The notes: generated from the sequence alone by a model not told the origin. A stretch of DNA of 5,777 bases from Deltaproteobacteria bacterium (GCA_017861095.1 JAGFXI010000141.1:1-5777), one strand, 5' to 3'. Numbered from the stretch's first letter, positions 1 to 5,777 are shown. Program-made: numbers and translations.

Positions 1-60
1 GGGCAGAAACAGGAAGGCATCGGTTTCTTCGCCCGCGCCGACGGGCAACTCGAGGGACAT
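1..60 (-). CDS. Possible 5' end of a leftward gene (partial, uncertain)
   Basis: An open - strand frame runs from an ATG at 60-58 to the left edge and gives 20 residues beginning MSLELPVGAG and ending in the hydrophobic run AFLFLP. Its codons are rich in G/C at third positions (about 17 of 20). A GGAGGT lies directly upstream, but only about one base from the ATG, which is too close for a normal ribosome site. The frame stays open upstream to a stop at 126-124, so a start at TTG 75 is also possible. If real, this gene diverges from the cupin gene. The competing reading is the 3' end of a + strand gene in frame 1, which stops at 100-102. The fragment is too short to assign a function. Confidence 0.25.
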   Translation of the reverse strand, partial: MSLELPVGAGEETDAFLFLP

Positions 61-112
61 ACCTCCGGAGCTCAAGACGAGGCCGGTGGTCTCAGGGGTT
101 GATGCAGGTTGC

Positions 113-118
113 GGAGGA
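113..118 (+). promoter_or_regulatory. Ribosome binding site of the cupin gene
   Basis: GGAGGA lies 7 nt before the ATG at 126. It selects that ATG over the in-frame TTG at 99 and ATG at 102, which would place this Shine-Dalgarno sequence inside the coding region. Confidence 0.8.
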
Positions 119-125
119 ATACGCT

Positions 126-497
126 ATGGGCGAACCGACGGCAAAAGTCTGTCATTACACGGAAGTTCCCGCCAAGACCTTCGGCGATGAGGCCCCAGGG
201 GTGACCATTCGCTGGCTGATCGGGGAGGAGGGAGACGGGGCTCCCGTCTACGCCTCGCGCCTCATCGAGGTCGCGCCCGGCAGGAGCACTCCCGACCACA
301 CGCACCCCTTCGAGCACGAGAATTTCATCCTGGAGGGGAAAGGGAAGGTGAGGATCGACGAGGCCTGGCACGAATTGGGGCCGGGCTATGTGGTCTTCGT
401 GCCTCCTGGTGCTAGGCATAAGTATGTGAACACTGGTGAGGGCCCCTTCAAGTTTCTCTGCGGCATTCCCGTCTCCCGGCTGAGACCGAAAAGCTGA
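126..497 (+). CDS. Small single-domain cupin protein
   Basis: This 123-residue protein is a stand-alone cupin beta-barrel (cupin_2 type), probably cytoplasmic, with no signal peptide or membrane segment. The first cupin motif is visible as G52, H58-T-H60 and E65, followed by LEGKG (69-73). The second matches the consensus exactly: G87, P93, G95, H98 and N102. H58, H60, E65 and H98 would form the usual 3-His/1-Glu metal site, so a bound divalent metal is expected. Small cupins of this kind include sugar isomerases, dioxygenases, lyases and ligand sensors, and the sequence alone does not say which. The start is set by the ribosome site at 113-118. The gene converges on the alkaline phosphatase gene with 33 bp between the stops, and no obvious terminator hairpin was seen there. 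No neighbour hints at a substrate. The fold is confident; the function is unknown. Confidence 0.88.
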   Translation: MGEPTAKVCHYTEVPAKTFGDEAPGVTIRWLIGEEGDGAPVYASRLIEVAPGRSTPDHTHPFEHENFILEGKGKVRIDEAWHELGPGYVVFVPPGARHKYVNTGEGPFKFLCGIPVSRLRPKS

Positions 498-530
498 TTC
501 CCGACCCCCGCGGTTTCAGCCTCAGGATGC

Positions 531-2291
531 TTACGGTGAGGCGCCGGCGGGCAAGGCAGATTCTTTCACCGGTGCGCGGCTCCGTACCACCTTTGCCGCG
601 GCGGGCAGGGTGATGTCCGGCATCCCCTTCACCGTACCCTTGATCATCTGCACCGCTTGAAGGGGGAGATAGATCTTCCCGGTATCAGGCGCATACACCA
701 CTACCCCTTCGACCTCGCTCGCCACACCTCCCACCTTGATAAGGTTTTTGTTCACGGGGAGCTCGGCAGCTTTTCCTTTGAACTCCACTTTGACCAGGGG
801 ATTGTGCCCGTCGGTCTGGTCGAGGAACACCCTCCCGCCCTTGGCGAAGGCGTTGCTCGCCTCGACGAAGAGGCGGGAGGTGAGCTTAGCCAGATCCAGC
901 CCCAGCGCGGCAGCGCAGATCTTGCCGATCTCCGGCCCGTCGACGAGGCCGGCAGGTCGACCGGGCCCGAAGGCGTGGAGCGGTACGTCACCCCCCACAT
1001 GGCCGTGAGTGGTCCAGCCGATGGCGGTGTAGGCCGGGCAGATCACCTCACCGAAACCGTTTTCCGGAAAATCCTTGTCTCTCTCGGCCACCGCGAGAAT
1101 ACGATGGGCGTCCTCAGTACTGATCTCAATCCCCCAGCCGTCCTTGACCACCCTCTGCACCCCCTCCGCCGTCTTGTCATCAGCCACCCGATTCCACAGG
1201 GCCGGGGCGGAGACCCGCATCCGTTTCAGAGGCTCCAGCAGAATTTCCATCGTGATTGGCGAGTCGGTGGCGCTCGTGGTGCGGTTGCCGATAGTCATGC
1301 CGCCTGTGCCGTGGTCGGAGAGGGCAAGGACCAGGGTTTTCCGGTCACGTCGGGCGAAATCCAGGGCGACCTCAACCGCACGATCGTACATGAAGAGGTC
1401 GCTCAGCAGGTGCGCCGGGTCGTTGACATGACACGCCCAGTCCACCTGACTCGCTTCCACCATGAGGAAGAAACCGCGGGGATTTTTCGAGAGAATCTCG
1501 ATCGCCTTTCGCGTCATCTCCTCCAGGGTCGGCTGCTGGGGGGTGCAGTCCTGCCGATCGATCTCTGCCTCCATGTGGCTCATGGCAAAAATGCCGAAGA
1601 TTCGGCCGGCTTTGCAGCGCAGCATCTCGTCCCTGGTCTCGACGACCTGGTACCGCCGCTCTTTCAGCACATCAAGGAGGTTTTCGCCGTCGGCACGTTT
1701 CCCGCCGTCTCTCTTCCCCAGGAGATGTCGCTTGCCGCCCCCGAAGACCACATCCACGTGCTGGTACACGGCCTGCTCCATGATGTCGTCTTCCCGGTTC
1801 CGTGAAGCGACATGGGCCATGTATGCGGCGGGGGTGGCATGGCTCACCCGAGAGGTGGCCACGATGCCGGTGGACTTCCCGAGCAGCTTGGCTCCCTCGA
1901 GAACGGTCGCCAGGGGGCGATAGCGCAACTCGGGGTCAGGTCTCGGCACCACCGACAGGGTGACGTCCCGCGGACCCACACTGACGAAAGTGTTACTGGT
2001 TCTCACGCCGGTGGCGAAGGCGGAGGCGGCAGGGGCCGAATCGGCAATCACCGAGTCGGCACTATGGGTCTTCACCGCGCCCACCCTGATCCCGTCCAGG
2101 GCGAGCGGCGCTCCCTTGAACCAACGGGCGAGGGTGTACTGCTCGTGGGAACAGCCGTCGGCGATGAGGACGATGACGTTCTTGGCCGGAGCTCTTGCGG
2201 CCAGGGCAGGGGATGAGGGGAGAATGGTGACCGCCGCTGCTATGAGAAGCAAGCCGCCTACCCGATACCATGCGCCCCGGCTTTCTCCCAT
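531..2291 (-). CDS. Secreted alkaline phosphatase (PhoA family) with C-terminal extension
   Basis: The product (586 residues from ATG 2291) is a metal-dependent phosphomonoesterase that releases inorganic phosphate outside the cytoplasm. A Sec signal peptide is clear: basic start, hydrophobic run near residues 12-26, and an ALA site near residue 31. Family landmarks appear in order: IADG (D45, metal), DSA with nucleophile S85, HATPA (T153, metal), VEASQVDWACH (E279, D284, H288), SDHG (D326, H327) and TTHGH (H429). These match E. coli PhoA D51, S102, T155, E322, D327, H331, D369, H370 and H412. The E. coli D153 and K328 positions are H151 and W285, a combination known in other bacterial alkaline phosphatases and linked to metal preference and kinetics. 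About 110 residues follow the catalytic domain (roughly 478-586). They include GKIYLPLQAV, which resembles copper-amine-oxidase-N-like stalk repeats, and this is tentative. A GTG start at 2324 is possible but lacks a ribosome site. No Pho box was recognised upstream. Confidence 0.95.
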   Translation of the reverse strand: MGESRGAWYRVGGLLLIAAAVTILPSSPALAARAPAKNVIVLIADGCSHEQYTLARWFKGAPLALDGIRVGAVKTHSADSVIADSAPAASAFATGVRTSNTFVSVGPRDVTLSVVPRPDPELRYRPLATVLEGAKLLGKSTGIVATSRVSHATPAAYMAHVASRNREDDIMEQAVYQHVDVVFGGGKRHLLGKRDGGKRADGENLLDVLKERRYQVVETRDEMLRCKAGRIFGIFAMSHMEAEIDRQDCTPQQPTLEEMTRKAIEILSKNPRGFFLMVEASQVDWACHVNDPAHLLSDLFMYDRAVEVALDFARRDRKTLVLALSDHGTGGMTIGNRTTSATDSPITMEILLEPLKRMRVSAPALWNRVADDKTAEGVQRVVKDGWGIEISTEDAHRILAVAERDKDFPENGFGEVICPAYTAIGWTTHGHVGGDVPLHAFGPGRPAGLVDGPEIGKICAAALGLDLAKLTSRLFVEASNAFAKGGRVFLDQTDGHNPLVKVEFKGKAAELPVNKNLIKVGGVASEVEGVVVYAPDTGKIYLPLQAVQMIKGTVKGMPDITLPAAAKVVRSRAPVKESALPAGASP

Positions 2292-2297
2292 GGCCCT

Positions 2298-2303
2298 CTC
2301 CTC
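2298..2303 (-). promoter_or_regulatory. Ribosome binding site of the alkaline phosphatase gene
   Basis: On the - strand GAGGAG lies 6 nt before the ATG at 2291. This favours the ATG, which leads straight into the signal peptide, over the in-frame GTG at 2324, which has no comparable site. Confidence 0.75.
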
Positions 2304-2437
2304 TATCAACTGGTCTTTACTCACACCTCAGGCCGCGCTGGACACCGGGAAATGGAGACGCGGGCCGTGATGGTTCTTCTGAAGTGACTGCAGGAGGCCT
2401 GAACCGCTTCCCCGGCTGCGGGCGGGAGAGCCCCTGG

Positions 2438-2462
2438 CTCGTCGCTGCGAAGCAGCGAGGAG
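2438..2462 (-). terminator. Hairpin in the GGDEF-phosphatase gap (possible terminator)
   Basis: CTC and TCGCTGC (2438-2448) pair with GCAGCGA and GAG (2452-2462) around a 3-nt loop, with one internal mismatch at 2441/2459, giving 10 base pairs. It lies about 60 nt past the stop of the GGDEF gene and about 150 nt before the phosphatase ATG. No T-run follows on either strand, so a classic intrinsic terminator is doubtful. It may be a leader structure of the phosphatase transcript or an RNA-stabilising hairpin. Confidence 0.35.
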
Positions 2463-2479
2463 AAAAGGGATGGGGCGGC

Positions 2480-2502
2480 ATCTCCTCCCCGGGGAGGGAG
2501 AT
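2480..2502 (-). terminator. GC-rich inverted repeat just after the GGDEF gene (possible terminator)
   Basis: ATCTCC-TCCCC (2480-2490) is followed immediately by its near-perfect complement GGGGAGGGAGAT (2491-2502), with a single extra G and a CCCCGGGG centre. It starts about 20 nt past the GGDEF stop, where a terminator would be expected, but the bases after it on the - strand are GC-rich with a T-run only later (about 2463-2466). It may work together with the hairpin at 2438-2462. Confidence 0.4.
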
Positions 2503-2521
2503 CGGCTCTGACCGGGAGCCC

Positions 2522-3526
2522 TCACGCAGCATGAACCCGATTCTTCCCCAGCTCCTTGCTCCGGTACATGCATCCATCCGCCACCTGGAGCAGCTCCCTT
2601 TTGCTGCCCACATCCTCGGGGCAGCTCGCTATCCCGAAGCTCGCGGTGATCCTCACCTTGAGACCCTCGGATCCGAGAAAAACGGTCTCTTCCAGGGCCT
2701 GTCGAATCTCAGCTGCCTTCCCGAGGGCCGTCTGTTTGTCTTGACCCGGGAGGATGACCACATACTCATCGCCACCGTACCTTACCAGGCGATCGTCCTT
2801 CCCGAGGCGAGAGCCGATGACGAGGGCGACCTCTCTCAGCATCTTGCTTCCCACGAGATGCCCGTGGGAGTCTACCACATGCTTGAAGTTGTCGAGGTCA
2901 AGGAACACGAGGGAGACCACATTCCCCTCGCCGAGGAGGCTGTCCAGGTACTGATGCAGGAAACGGGTATTATAGAACCCAGTCACATCGTCTGTGATGC
3001 TGAGGGCTTCGATCTCCTGGTAGTTCCGCGCATTGGCGATGGCGATAGCCACGTAATCGGCGAGGATAGAGAGCACAGGCATGAGGCTCTCGTCAAAAAG
3101 GGCAGGATCCTCGGGGTTCACCACCTCGAGGACGCCGATAACCGCCTCCTGGATCTTCAAGGGGAGACAGATTAGGGAGCGGGTGGTGAAGCCGGTAAGC
3201 TCGTCCACCCGCCTGTTGAACCGCGGGTCCTCGTGGGCACGGTCAGGAACGAGGATCGGCTCGCCGGTGAGGGCTGCCAGGCCGGCAATCCCCTCGCCCA
3301 CCTTGATCCGCACGTCACCGATCACCTCTTGGTCCAGCCCTACCACCACCTCGAAGCGCAGCTCCCGCCTCCCGGGGTCGACAAGGTAAAGGGTCCAGTT
3401 CTTGGCCTTGATGAGTTCGCTCAGCCTCTTGAGGATGGTGACGAGGATCTCGTCCATATTCAAGGTGGAAGTCACGGCCTTGCCGATTTCAACGCACGTA
3501 AGCAACTGACGGTCGTAGAAGTCCAT
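2522..3526 (-). CDS. GAF-GGDEF nucleotide cyclase, possible Hypr-type (cyclic AMP-GMP) enzyme
   Basis: This 334-residue soluble protein has a GAF sensor domain (about 26-165), a short helical linker (IANARNYQEIEALSI), and a GGDEF domain (about 177-334) beginning DDVTGFYNTRFL. It condenses two nucleoside triphosphates into a cyclic dinucleotide, with the GAF domain presumably controlling output through an unknown ligand or dimerisation. Catalytic features are intact: D210 of DLDNFK for metal, GGDEY at 251-255 and RYGGDEY context. Aligned without gaps to Caulobacter PleD, the guanine-recognition positions N335 and D344 are V218 and S227, and the inhibitory RxxD starts with G242, so product inhibition at that site is probably lost. 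Ser at the D344 position marks the Hypr subfamily that makes cyclic AMP-GMP. Plain c-di-GMP synthesis or loss of activity remain possible. No strong ribosome site precedes the ATG, but the next residues suit the start of a GAF protein. A terminator-like hairpin lies 25 nt upstream of the start, leaving little room for a promoter. Confidence 0.95.
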   Translation of the reverse strand: MDFYDRQLLTCVEIGKAVTSTLNMDEILVTILKRLSELIKAKNWTLYLVDPGRRELRFEVVVGLDQEVIGDVRIKVGEGIAGLAALTGEPILVPDRAHEDPRFNRRVDELTGFTTRSLICLPLKIQEAVIGVLEVVNPEDPALFDESLMPVLSILADYVAIAIANARNYQEIEALSITDDVTGFYNTRFLHQYLDSLLGEGNVVSLVFLDLDNFKHVVDSHGHLVGSKMLREVALVIGSRLGKDDRLVRYGGDEYVVILPGQDKQTALGKAAEIRQALEETVFLGSEGLKVRITASFGIASCPEDVGSKRELLQVADGCMYRSKELGKNRVHAA

Positions 3527-3551
3527 GGATGATGTCCAGACAGGGAACGAA

Positions 3552-3579
3552 CGGCGGGAGGAGATGCCTCCCCCCGCCG
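3552..3579 (-). terminator. Rho-independent-type terminator after the GlpX-like gene
   Basis: On the - strand, CGGCGGG-G-GGAG, loop GCAT, CTCC-T-CCCGCCG folds into a 12-pair stem containing one G-U pair, followed by UUCGUUCCCU. On the + strand the same position would be an A-C mismatch, so the structure favours leftward transcription. It lies 45 nt past the stop of the GlpX-like gene. The U-tract is interrupted, so efficiency is uncertain. Its 3' edge is only 25 nt from the GGDEF start codon, so it could also act as an attenuator of that gene. Confidence 0.6.
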
Positions 3580-3623
3580 CATGGTCCTATGTTTCTCTCG
3601 TACCAGGCTCGGCGAAACTCCTG

Positions 3624-5300
3624 CTAAGCTGAGCTCGTAAACCACTCAGGCAACGCCTTGATCACCGCCTTCACGATCTCTCGATCGTGTTCACTGAGTG
3701 CCTCCCTGGCGATGAGCGCCTCCACCGTCTTTTCCAGGACGACCATCTTGCCGGCGGTATGGATGATGGCAGGATAGTACTCGTTCACGAAGAAATACTT
3801 GAGGCGGAACCGCTTCACCGGGTCGTCCGCCATGGCCCGCACCTGTTCTTCCGTTTTCTGGCGTTCGAGGCCCCGGAGTGCAGATTTGGGTGCTCTCATC
3901 CGGTTGGCCGTCGCCTCGAACCCTTCTATGCCTTTGAAGGAGAGCTGCCATTGCTCGACGTTCCCCAGGGAGTTGATCATGAGCGTGTTGGTGGTGAAGA
4001 GTCCCTTCTCCCGGTCGACCGTTACCCCCTCGAGCTGGGGCAGGAAGTAGTTGTCGGAGATGGCGCAAAAGGCACTCACTCCCCCGGCAAAAGGCCGTTC
4101 CATGATGTCATGGAGGGAGAAGAAGGGCTTCTGCTCGAAGCGGGCGTCCTGAAGAAGGATGAGTTCATCCTCGGTGTAGTGGAAGCGCTCGTTCCAGAGC
4201 TCCTGGGGTGAAAGGTCCTTCCGGGTGAGGGAGCTCTGACTGGCGAGCATGCCCATACCCTGGCCGCCGCGCCATACGAGGGGGATGGTGCCCACTGCCC
4301 ACTCGGCGCTGCCGCCGATCTCGCCGATCATGCTGGAGAGACCGCGGCCGTCGGGAAAGCGGAGACCATCCAGCCCCATGACCACCGCCGGAAAGAGGTC
4401 GCCGTCCTGATCGTAAGGGGTGGCGACCCCGATGGAATTCAGTTCATCCATGGCCGGATGGTGTCGCGGGCGATCGAGGAAGTAGGCGGTCATCTCGGAG
4501 AAATCTTTCATGCCGTAAGCATCGGCAATGATCCGGGCCTCCTCGTGGACATTGGTGTCTCTGGGGTTGAACTCCGGAAAGGGGACACCCGCCATCCAGC
4601 GCTCCACGTAAATGTCGGGGAGGTGTCGCTTGAAGCCGGACTCGGTGACGAAGAGGGATGTGAGAGAGCTGTGCACGCCCTTCACCGATTTGCCGGTTCC
4701 CTCGATGACGTCCGAGCCCATGGAAAGCATGCTCACTTCTTTCCCCAGACCGCGTCCGTATCGACTGCAATGCTGATCCTTGCCGTAGAGGGCGCCAACG
4801 GGAATAGTGGGATTGCCGCCCGCCTCCAGGCCGGGCTTAATCCGCACGCCTTCGGTTACCGCGCTCTCGATGACCACCTCCTCGCCCAGCTCGAGGTTCT
4901 CTGTGGTGATCTGGAGCACCTCGCTCATCACCTGGGCCGCAGTCCGGTCGTTGTGACGCTTGAAACGATTGATGAGTGCCTTGGTCTGAACATCCTTGGG
5001 AACGGTGCCGAGAGCGCCGAAGCCGTCGATGGCCACCGCTATGGCCGGGAGGGCGGCGGCCAGGATCACCCCCTGCCGGAGCTGTTTGCTCCGAAACACA
5101 CCGAGGTTCGAGAGACCGTTCACCCGGTCCTCGATGACGAACACGGCACCCTTGGAGAGCTCGAGACCAAAAAAATCCAAGACTTCCTTGTGCCTCTGGT
5201 TGAAGGTGGCCACCTTGTCCTTACCGAGCCTGATCGGCTCGTGACGGCCAGTGTAGGTTAGCCTCGTCTTGGCAATGTCCTGGCGCAGAGGATTGCTCAT
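3624..5300 (-). CDS. Divergent, extended class II fructose-1,6-bisphosphatase (GlpX) family protein
   Basis: This 558-residue cytoplasmic-looking protein contains a complete GlpX-like core, about residues 112-450. Its landmarks line up with E. coli GlpX in order: NDRTAAQ (117-123) with GDKNTAD, EVVIES (141-146) with IVIGEG, DVIEGT (197-202) with DPIEGT, DIYVERWMAG (229-238), FLDRPRH (274-280), DQDGD (297-301) and GEIGGSAE (326-333) with GIGGAPE. The family removes the 1-phosphate of fructose-1,6-bisphosphate in gluconeogenesis using divalent metals. D197, E200 and E333 match E. coli D85, E88 and E213, but the D33 position is Q123 and the E57 site is altered (VIESAV), so activity or substrate may differ. 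An extra segment of about 110 residues precedes the core, including hydrophobic GVILAAALPAIAVAIDGFG (77-95), and about 100 charged residues follow it. E. coli GlpX has about 336 residues. The ATG at 5300 is chosen by a GGAGGT 6 nt upstream; an in-frame ATG at 5318 lies before that site. Family membership is fairly sure; function is not. Confidence 0.8.
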   Translation of the reverse strand: MSNPLRQDIAKTRLTYTGRHEPIRLGKDKVATFNQRHKEVLDFFGLELSKGAVFVIEDRVNGLSNLGVFRSKQLRQGVILAAALPAIAVAIDGFGALGTVPKDVQTKALINRFKRHNDRTAAQVMSEVLQITTENLELGEEVVIESAVTEGVRIKPGLEAGGNPTIPVGALYGKDQHCSRYGRGLGKEVSMLSMGSDVIEGTGKSVKGVHSSLTSLFVTESGFKRHLPDIYVERWMAGVPFPEFNPRDTNVHEEARIIADAYGMKDFSEMTAYFLDRPRHHPAMDELNSIGVATPYDQDGDLFPAVVMGLDGLRFPDGRGLSSMIGEIGGSAEWAVGTIPLVWRGGQGMGMLASQSSLTRKDLSPQELWNERFHYTEDELILLQDARFEQKPFFSLHDIMERPFAGGVSAFCAISDNYFLPQLEGVTVDREKGLFTTNTLMINSLGNVEQWQLSFKGIEGFEATANRMRAPKSALRGLERQKTEEQVRAMADDPVKRFRLKYFFVNEYYPAIIHTAGKMVVLEKTVEALIAREALSEHDREIVKAVIKALPEWFTSSA

Positions 5301-5306
5301 GGGAAC

Positions 5307-5312
5307 ACCTCC
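5307..5312 (-). promoter_or_regulatory. Ribosome binding site of the GlpX-like gene
   Basis: A perfect GGAGGT lies on the - strand 6 nt before the ATG at 5300. It settles the start there rather than at the in-frame ATG at 5318, which precedes the site itself. Confidence 0.85.
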
Positions 5313-5464
5313 ATACATGGTAAGCCCACAGAACGCGTTAGGTCGGTCGACTCCATTCGCTCTCTCGGATCTGACAATGCCCTAGGAAATTTGATGGTTG
5401 CGAATCGGAATAGCCCGCTTTCAGGCAACTTTGGCACACCGGAGGGGGGGCTGTCAAGAAACAG

Positions 5465-5498
5465 ACGGGCCAGGTGCTTTTCCATCTGCCGCGGCCGT
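5465..5498 (-). terminator. Possible imperfect terminator after the phosphodiesterase gene
   Basis: On the - strand ACGGCC and AGATG pair imperfectly with CACCT and GGCCCGT around a GAAAAG loop, with a bulge, an internal gap and a mismatch. CUGUUUCUUG follows. It lies about 20 nt past the phosphodiesterase stop, the right place for a terminator, but the stem is poor. A TTGACA at 5457-5452 (- strand) overlaps its tail and could be a -35 element for the GlpX-like gene, though no convincing -10 follows at 16-18 nt. Confidence 0.28.
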
Positions 5499-5518
5499 CC
5501 CGGCGCATTCCTCGCCTA

Positions 5519-5777
5519 TCAGAGCTCAGCAACGAGCGGGTTGAGAAGTTGGGGGAAATCCGTGAAGATCCCGCTGGCCCCGGCCTTGATGAGGCTCCTC
5601 ATGACCTTCGGTTCGTTCACCGTCCAGACGTTGACCTGGAACCCCTCCTTTCGGAGTCGAGTAATCTCGCTCCGACGAATGGCGCTGACAGAGGGATGGT
5701 AGGCCTGAGCTCCCAGCTCGTGGAGCAGTGACTCGGGAGCCGACTGGGGCTTGCTGACCAGGGCCCCGGTCACGATC
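5519..5777 (-). CDS. Glycerophosphodiester phosphodiesterase, C-terminal end (partial)
   Basis: The visible 85 residues are the end of a GDPD-family TIM-barrel enzyme; the frame is open at the right edge, so the start and catalytic His/Glu/Asp residues lie outside the window. The family hydrolyses glycerophosphodiesters such as glycerophosphocholine or glycerophosphoethanolamine to sn-glycerol-3-phosphate and an alcohol. Recognisable family features are YHPSVSAIRRSEI, the last-strand motif VNVWTVNEP, and GASGIFTDFP near the C-terminus. GFQVNVWTVNEPKVMRSLI is typical of the cytoplasmic UgpQ-like and related enzymes, but the location (cytoplasm or periplasm) cannot be told without the N-terminus. 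The gene is followed on the same strand, 218 bp later, by the GlpX-like gene, which would connect glycerol phosphate to gluconeogenesis if that protein is active. The GTG at 5773 is an internal codon, not the start. Confidence 0.93.
   Translation of the reverse strand, partial: IVTGALVSKPQSAPESLLHELGAQAYHPSVSAIRRSEITRLRKEGFQVNVWTVNEPKVMRSLIKAGASGIFTDFPQLLNPLVAEL

Noticed and set aside
657..1805. Long + strand open frame opposite the alkaline phosphatase gene
   Set aside because: It lies entirely antisense to a gene with a full catalytic motif set, is rich in His/Arg/Gly without any family motif, and is the usual by-product of high GC.
2270..3175. 301-codon + strand open frame spanning the phosphatase start, the gap and part of the GGDEF gene
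   Set aside because: It overlaps two well-supported - strand genes and has no ribosome site or recognisable domain.
4458..5261. 267-codon + strand open frame opposite the GlpX-like gene
   Set aside because: It is antisense to a gene with recognisable family motifs and a strong ribosome site, and its translation matches no motif I know.
5429..5457. TTGACA at 5457-5452 (- strand) as a sigma-70 promoter for the GlpX-like gene
   Set aside because: The -35 is perfect, but the bases 16-18 nt downstream (around CAAAGT) match the -10 poorly, so no promoter feature is called.
5301..5518. A GEMM (c-di-GMP/cGAMP) riboswitch in the long leader of the GlpX-like gene
   Set aside because: I looked because of the possible Hypr cyclase next door, but the conserved ACGCAAAG-type elements are not there.
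5297..5532. Short - strand open frames in the gap before the GlpX-like gene
   Set aside because: They overlap the ribosome site of the GlpX-like gene and the end of the phosphodiesterase gene, have no good ribosome site and show Ser/Arg/Pro-rich, non-protein-like composition.

Overview
This GC-rich bacterial window (about 60% GC by eye) carries one gene on the + strand at the left and four co-directional genes on the - strand. No tRNA, rRNA, CRISPR array, transposase or integrase was seen. The organism cannot be named from the sequence. Strong GGAGG-type ribosome sites, a GAF-GGDEF protein with a Hypr-type signature and a Sec-exported PhoA-type phosphatase would suit a delta-proteobacterial (Desulfobacterota/Myxococcota-like) lineage, but that is inference.

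Layout, left to right: a possible 5' end of a leftward gene (1-60, weak); a small single-domain cupin on + (126-497); then on the - strand a secreted alkaline phosphatase (531-2291), a GAF-GGDEF nucleotide cyclase (2522-3526), a long divergent relative of class II fructose-1,6-bisphosphatase/GlpX (3624-5300), and the C-terminal end of a glycerophosphodiester phosphodiesterase (5519 to the right edge). The cupin and phosphatase converge with 33 bp between them. The four - genes are separated by 218, 97 and 230 bp (right to left), so they are not one tightly packed operon. The gaps hold hairpins: a good terminator-like stem after the GlpX-like gene, and two tandem stems after the GGDEF gene. No gap exceeds 300 bp.

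Two - strand genes suggest organophosphate use: the phosphodiesterase makes glycerol-3-phosphate from glycerophosphodiesters, and the exported phosphatase frees inorganic phosphate. A GlpX-type sugar bisphosphatase would sit between glycerol phosphate and gluconeogenesis, but this copy has lost some expected metal ligands, so its activity is uncertain.

The most interesting points are the GGDEF domain and the GlpX-like protein. In the GGDEF domain both guanine-recognition residues are replaced (Val and Ser for Asn and Asp) and the inhibitory I-site is gone, while the catalytic metal residues remain. The Asp-to-Ser change marks the Hypr enzymes that make cyclic AMP-GMP. The GlpX-like protein has a complete family core embedded in extra N- and C-terminal segments.
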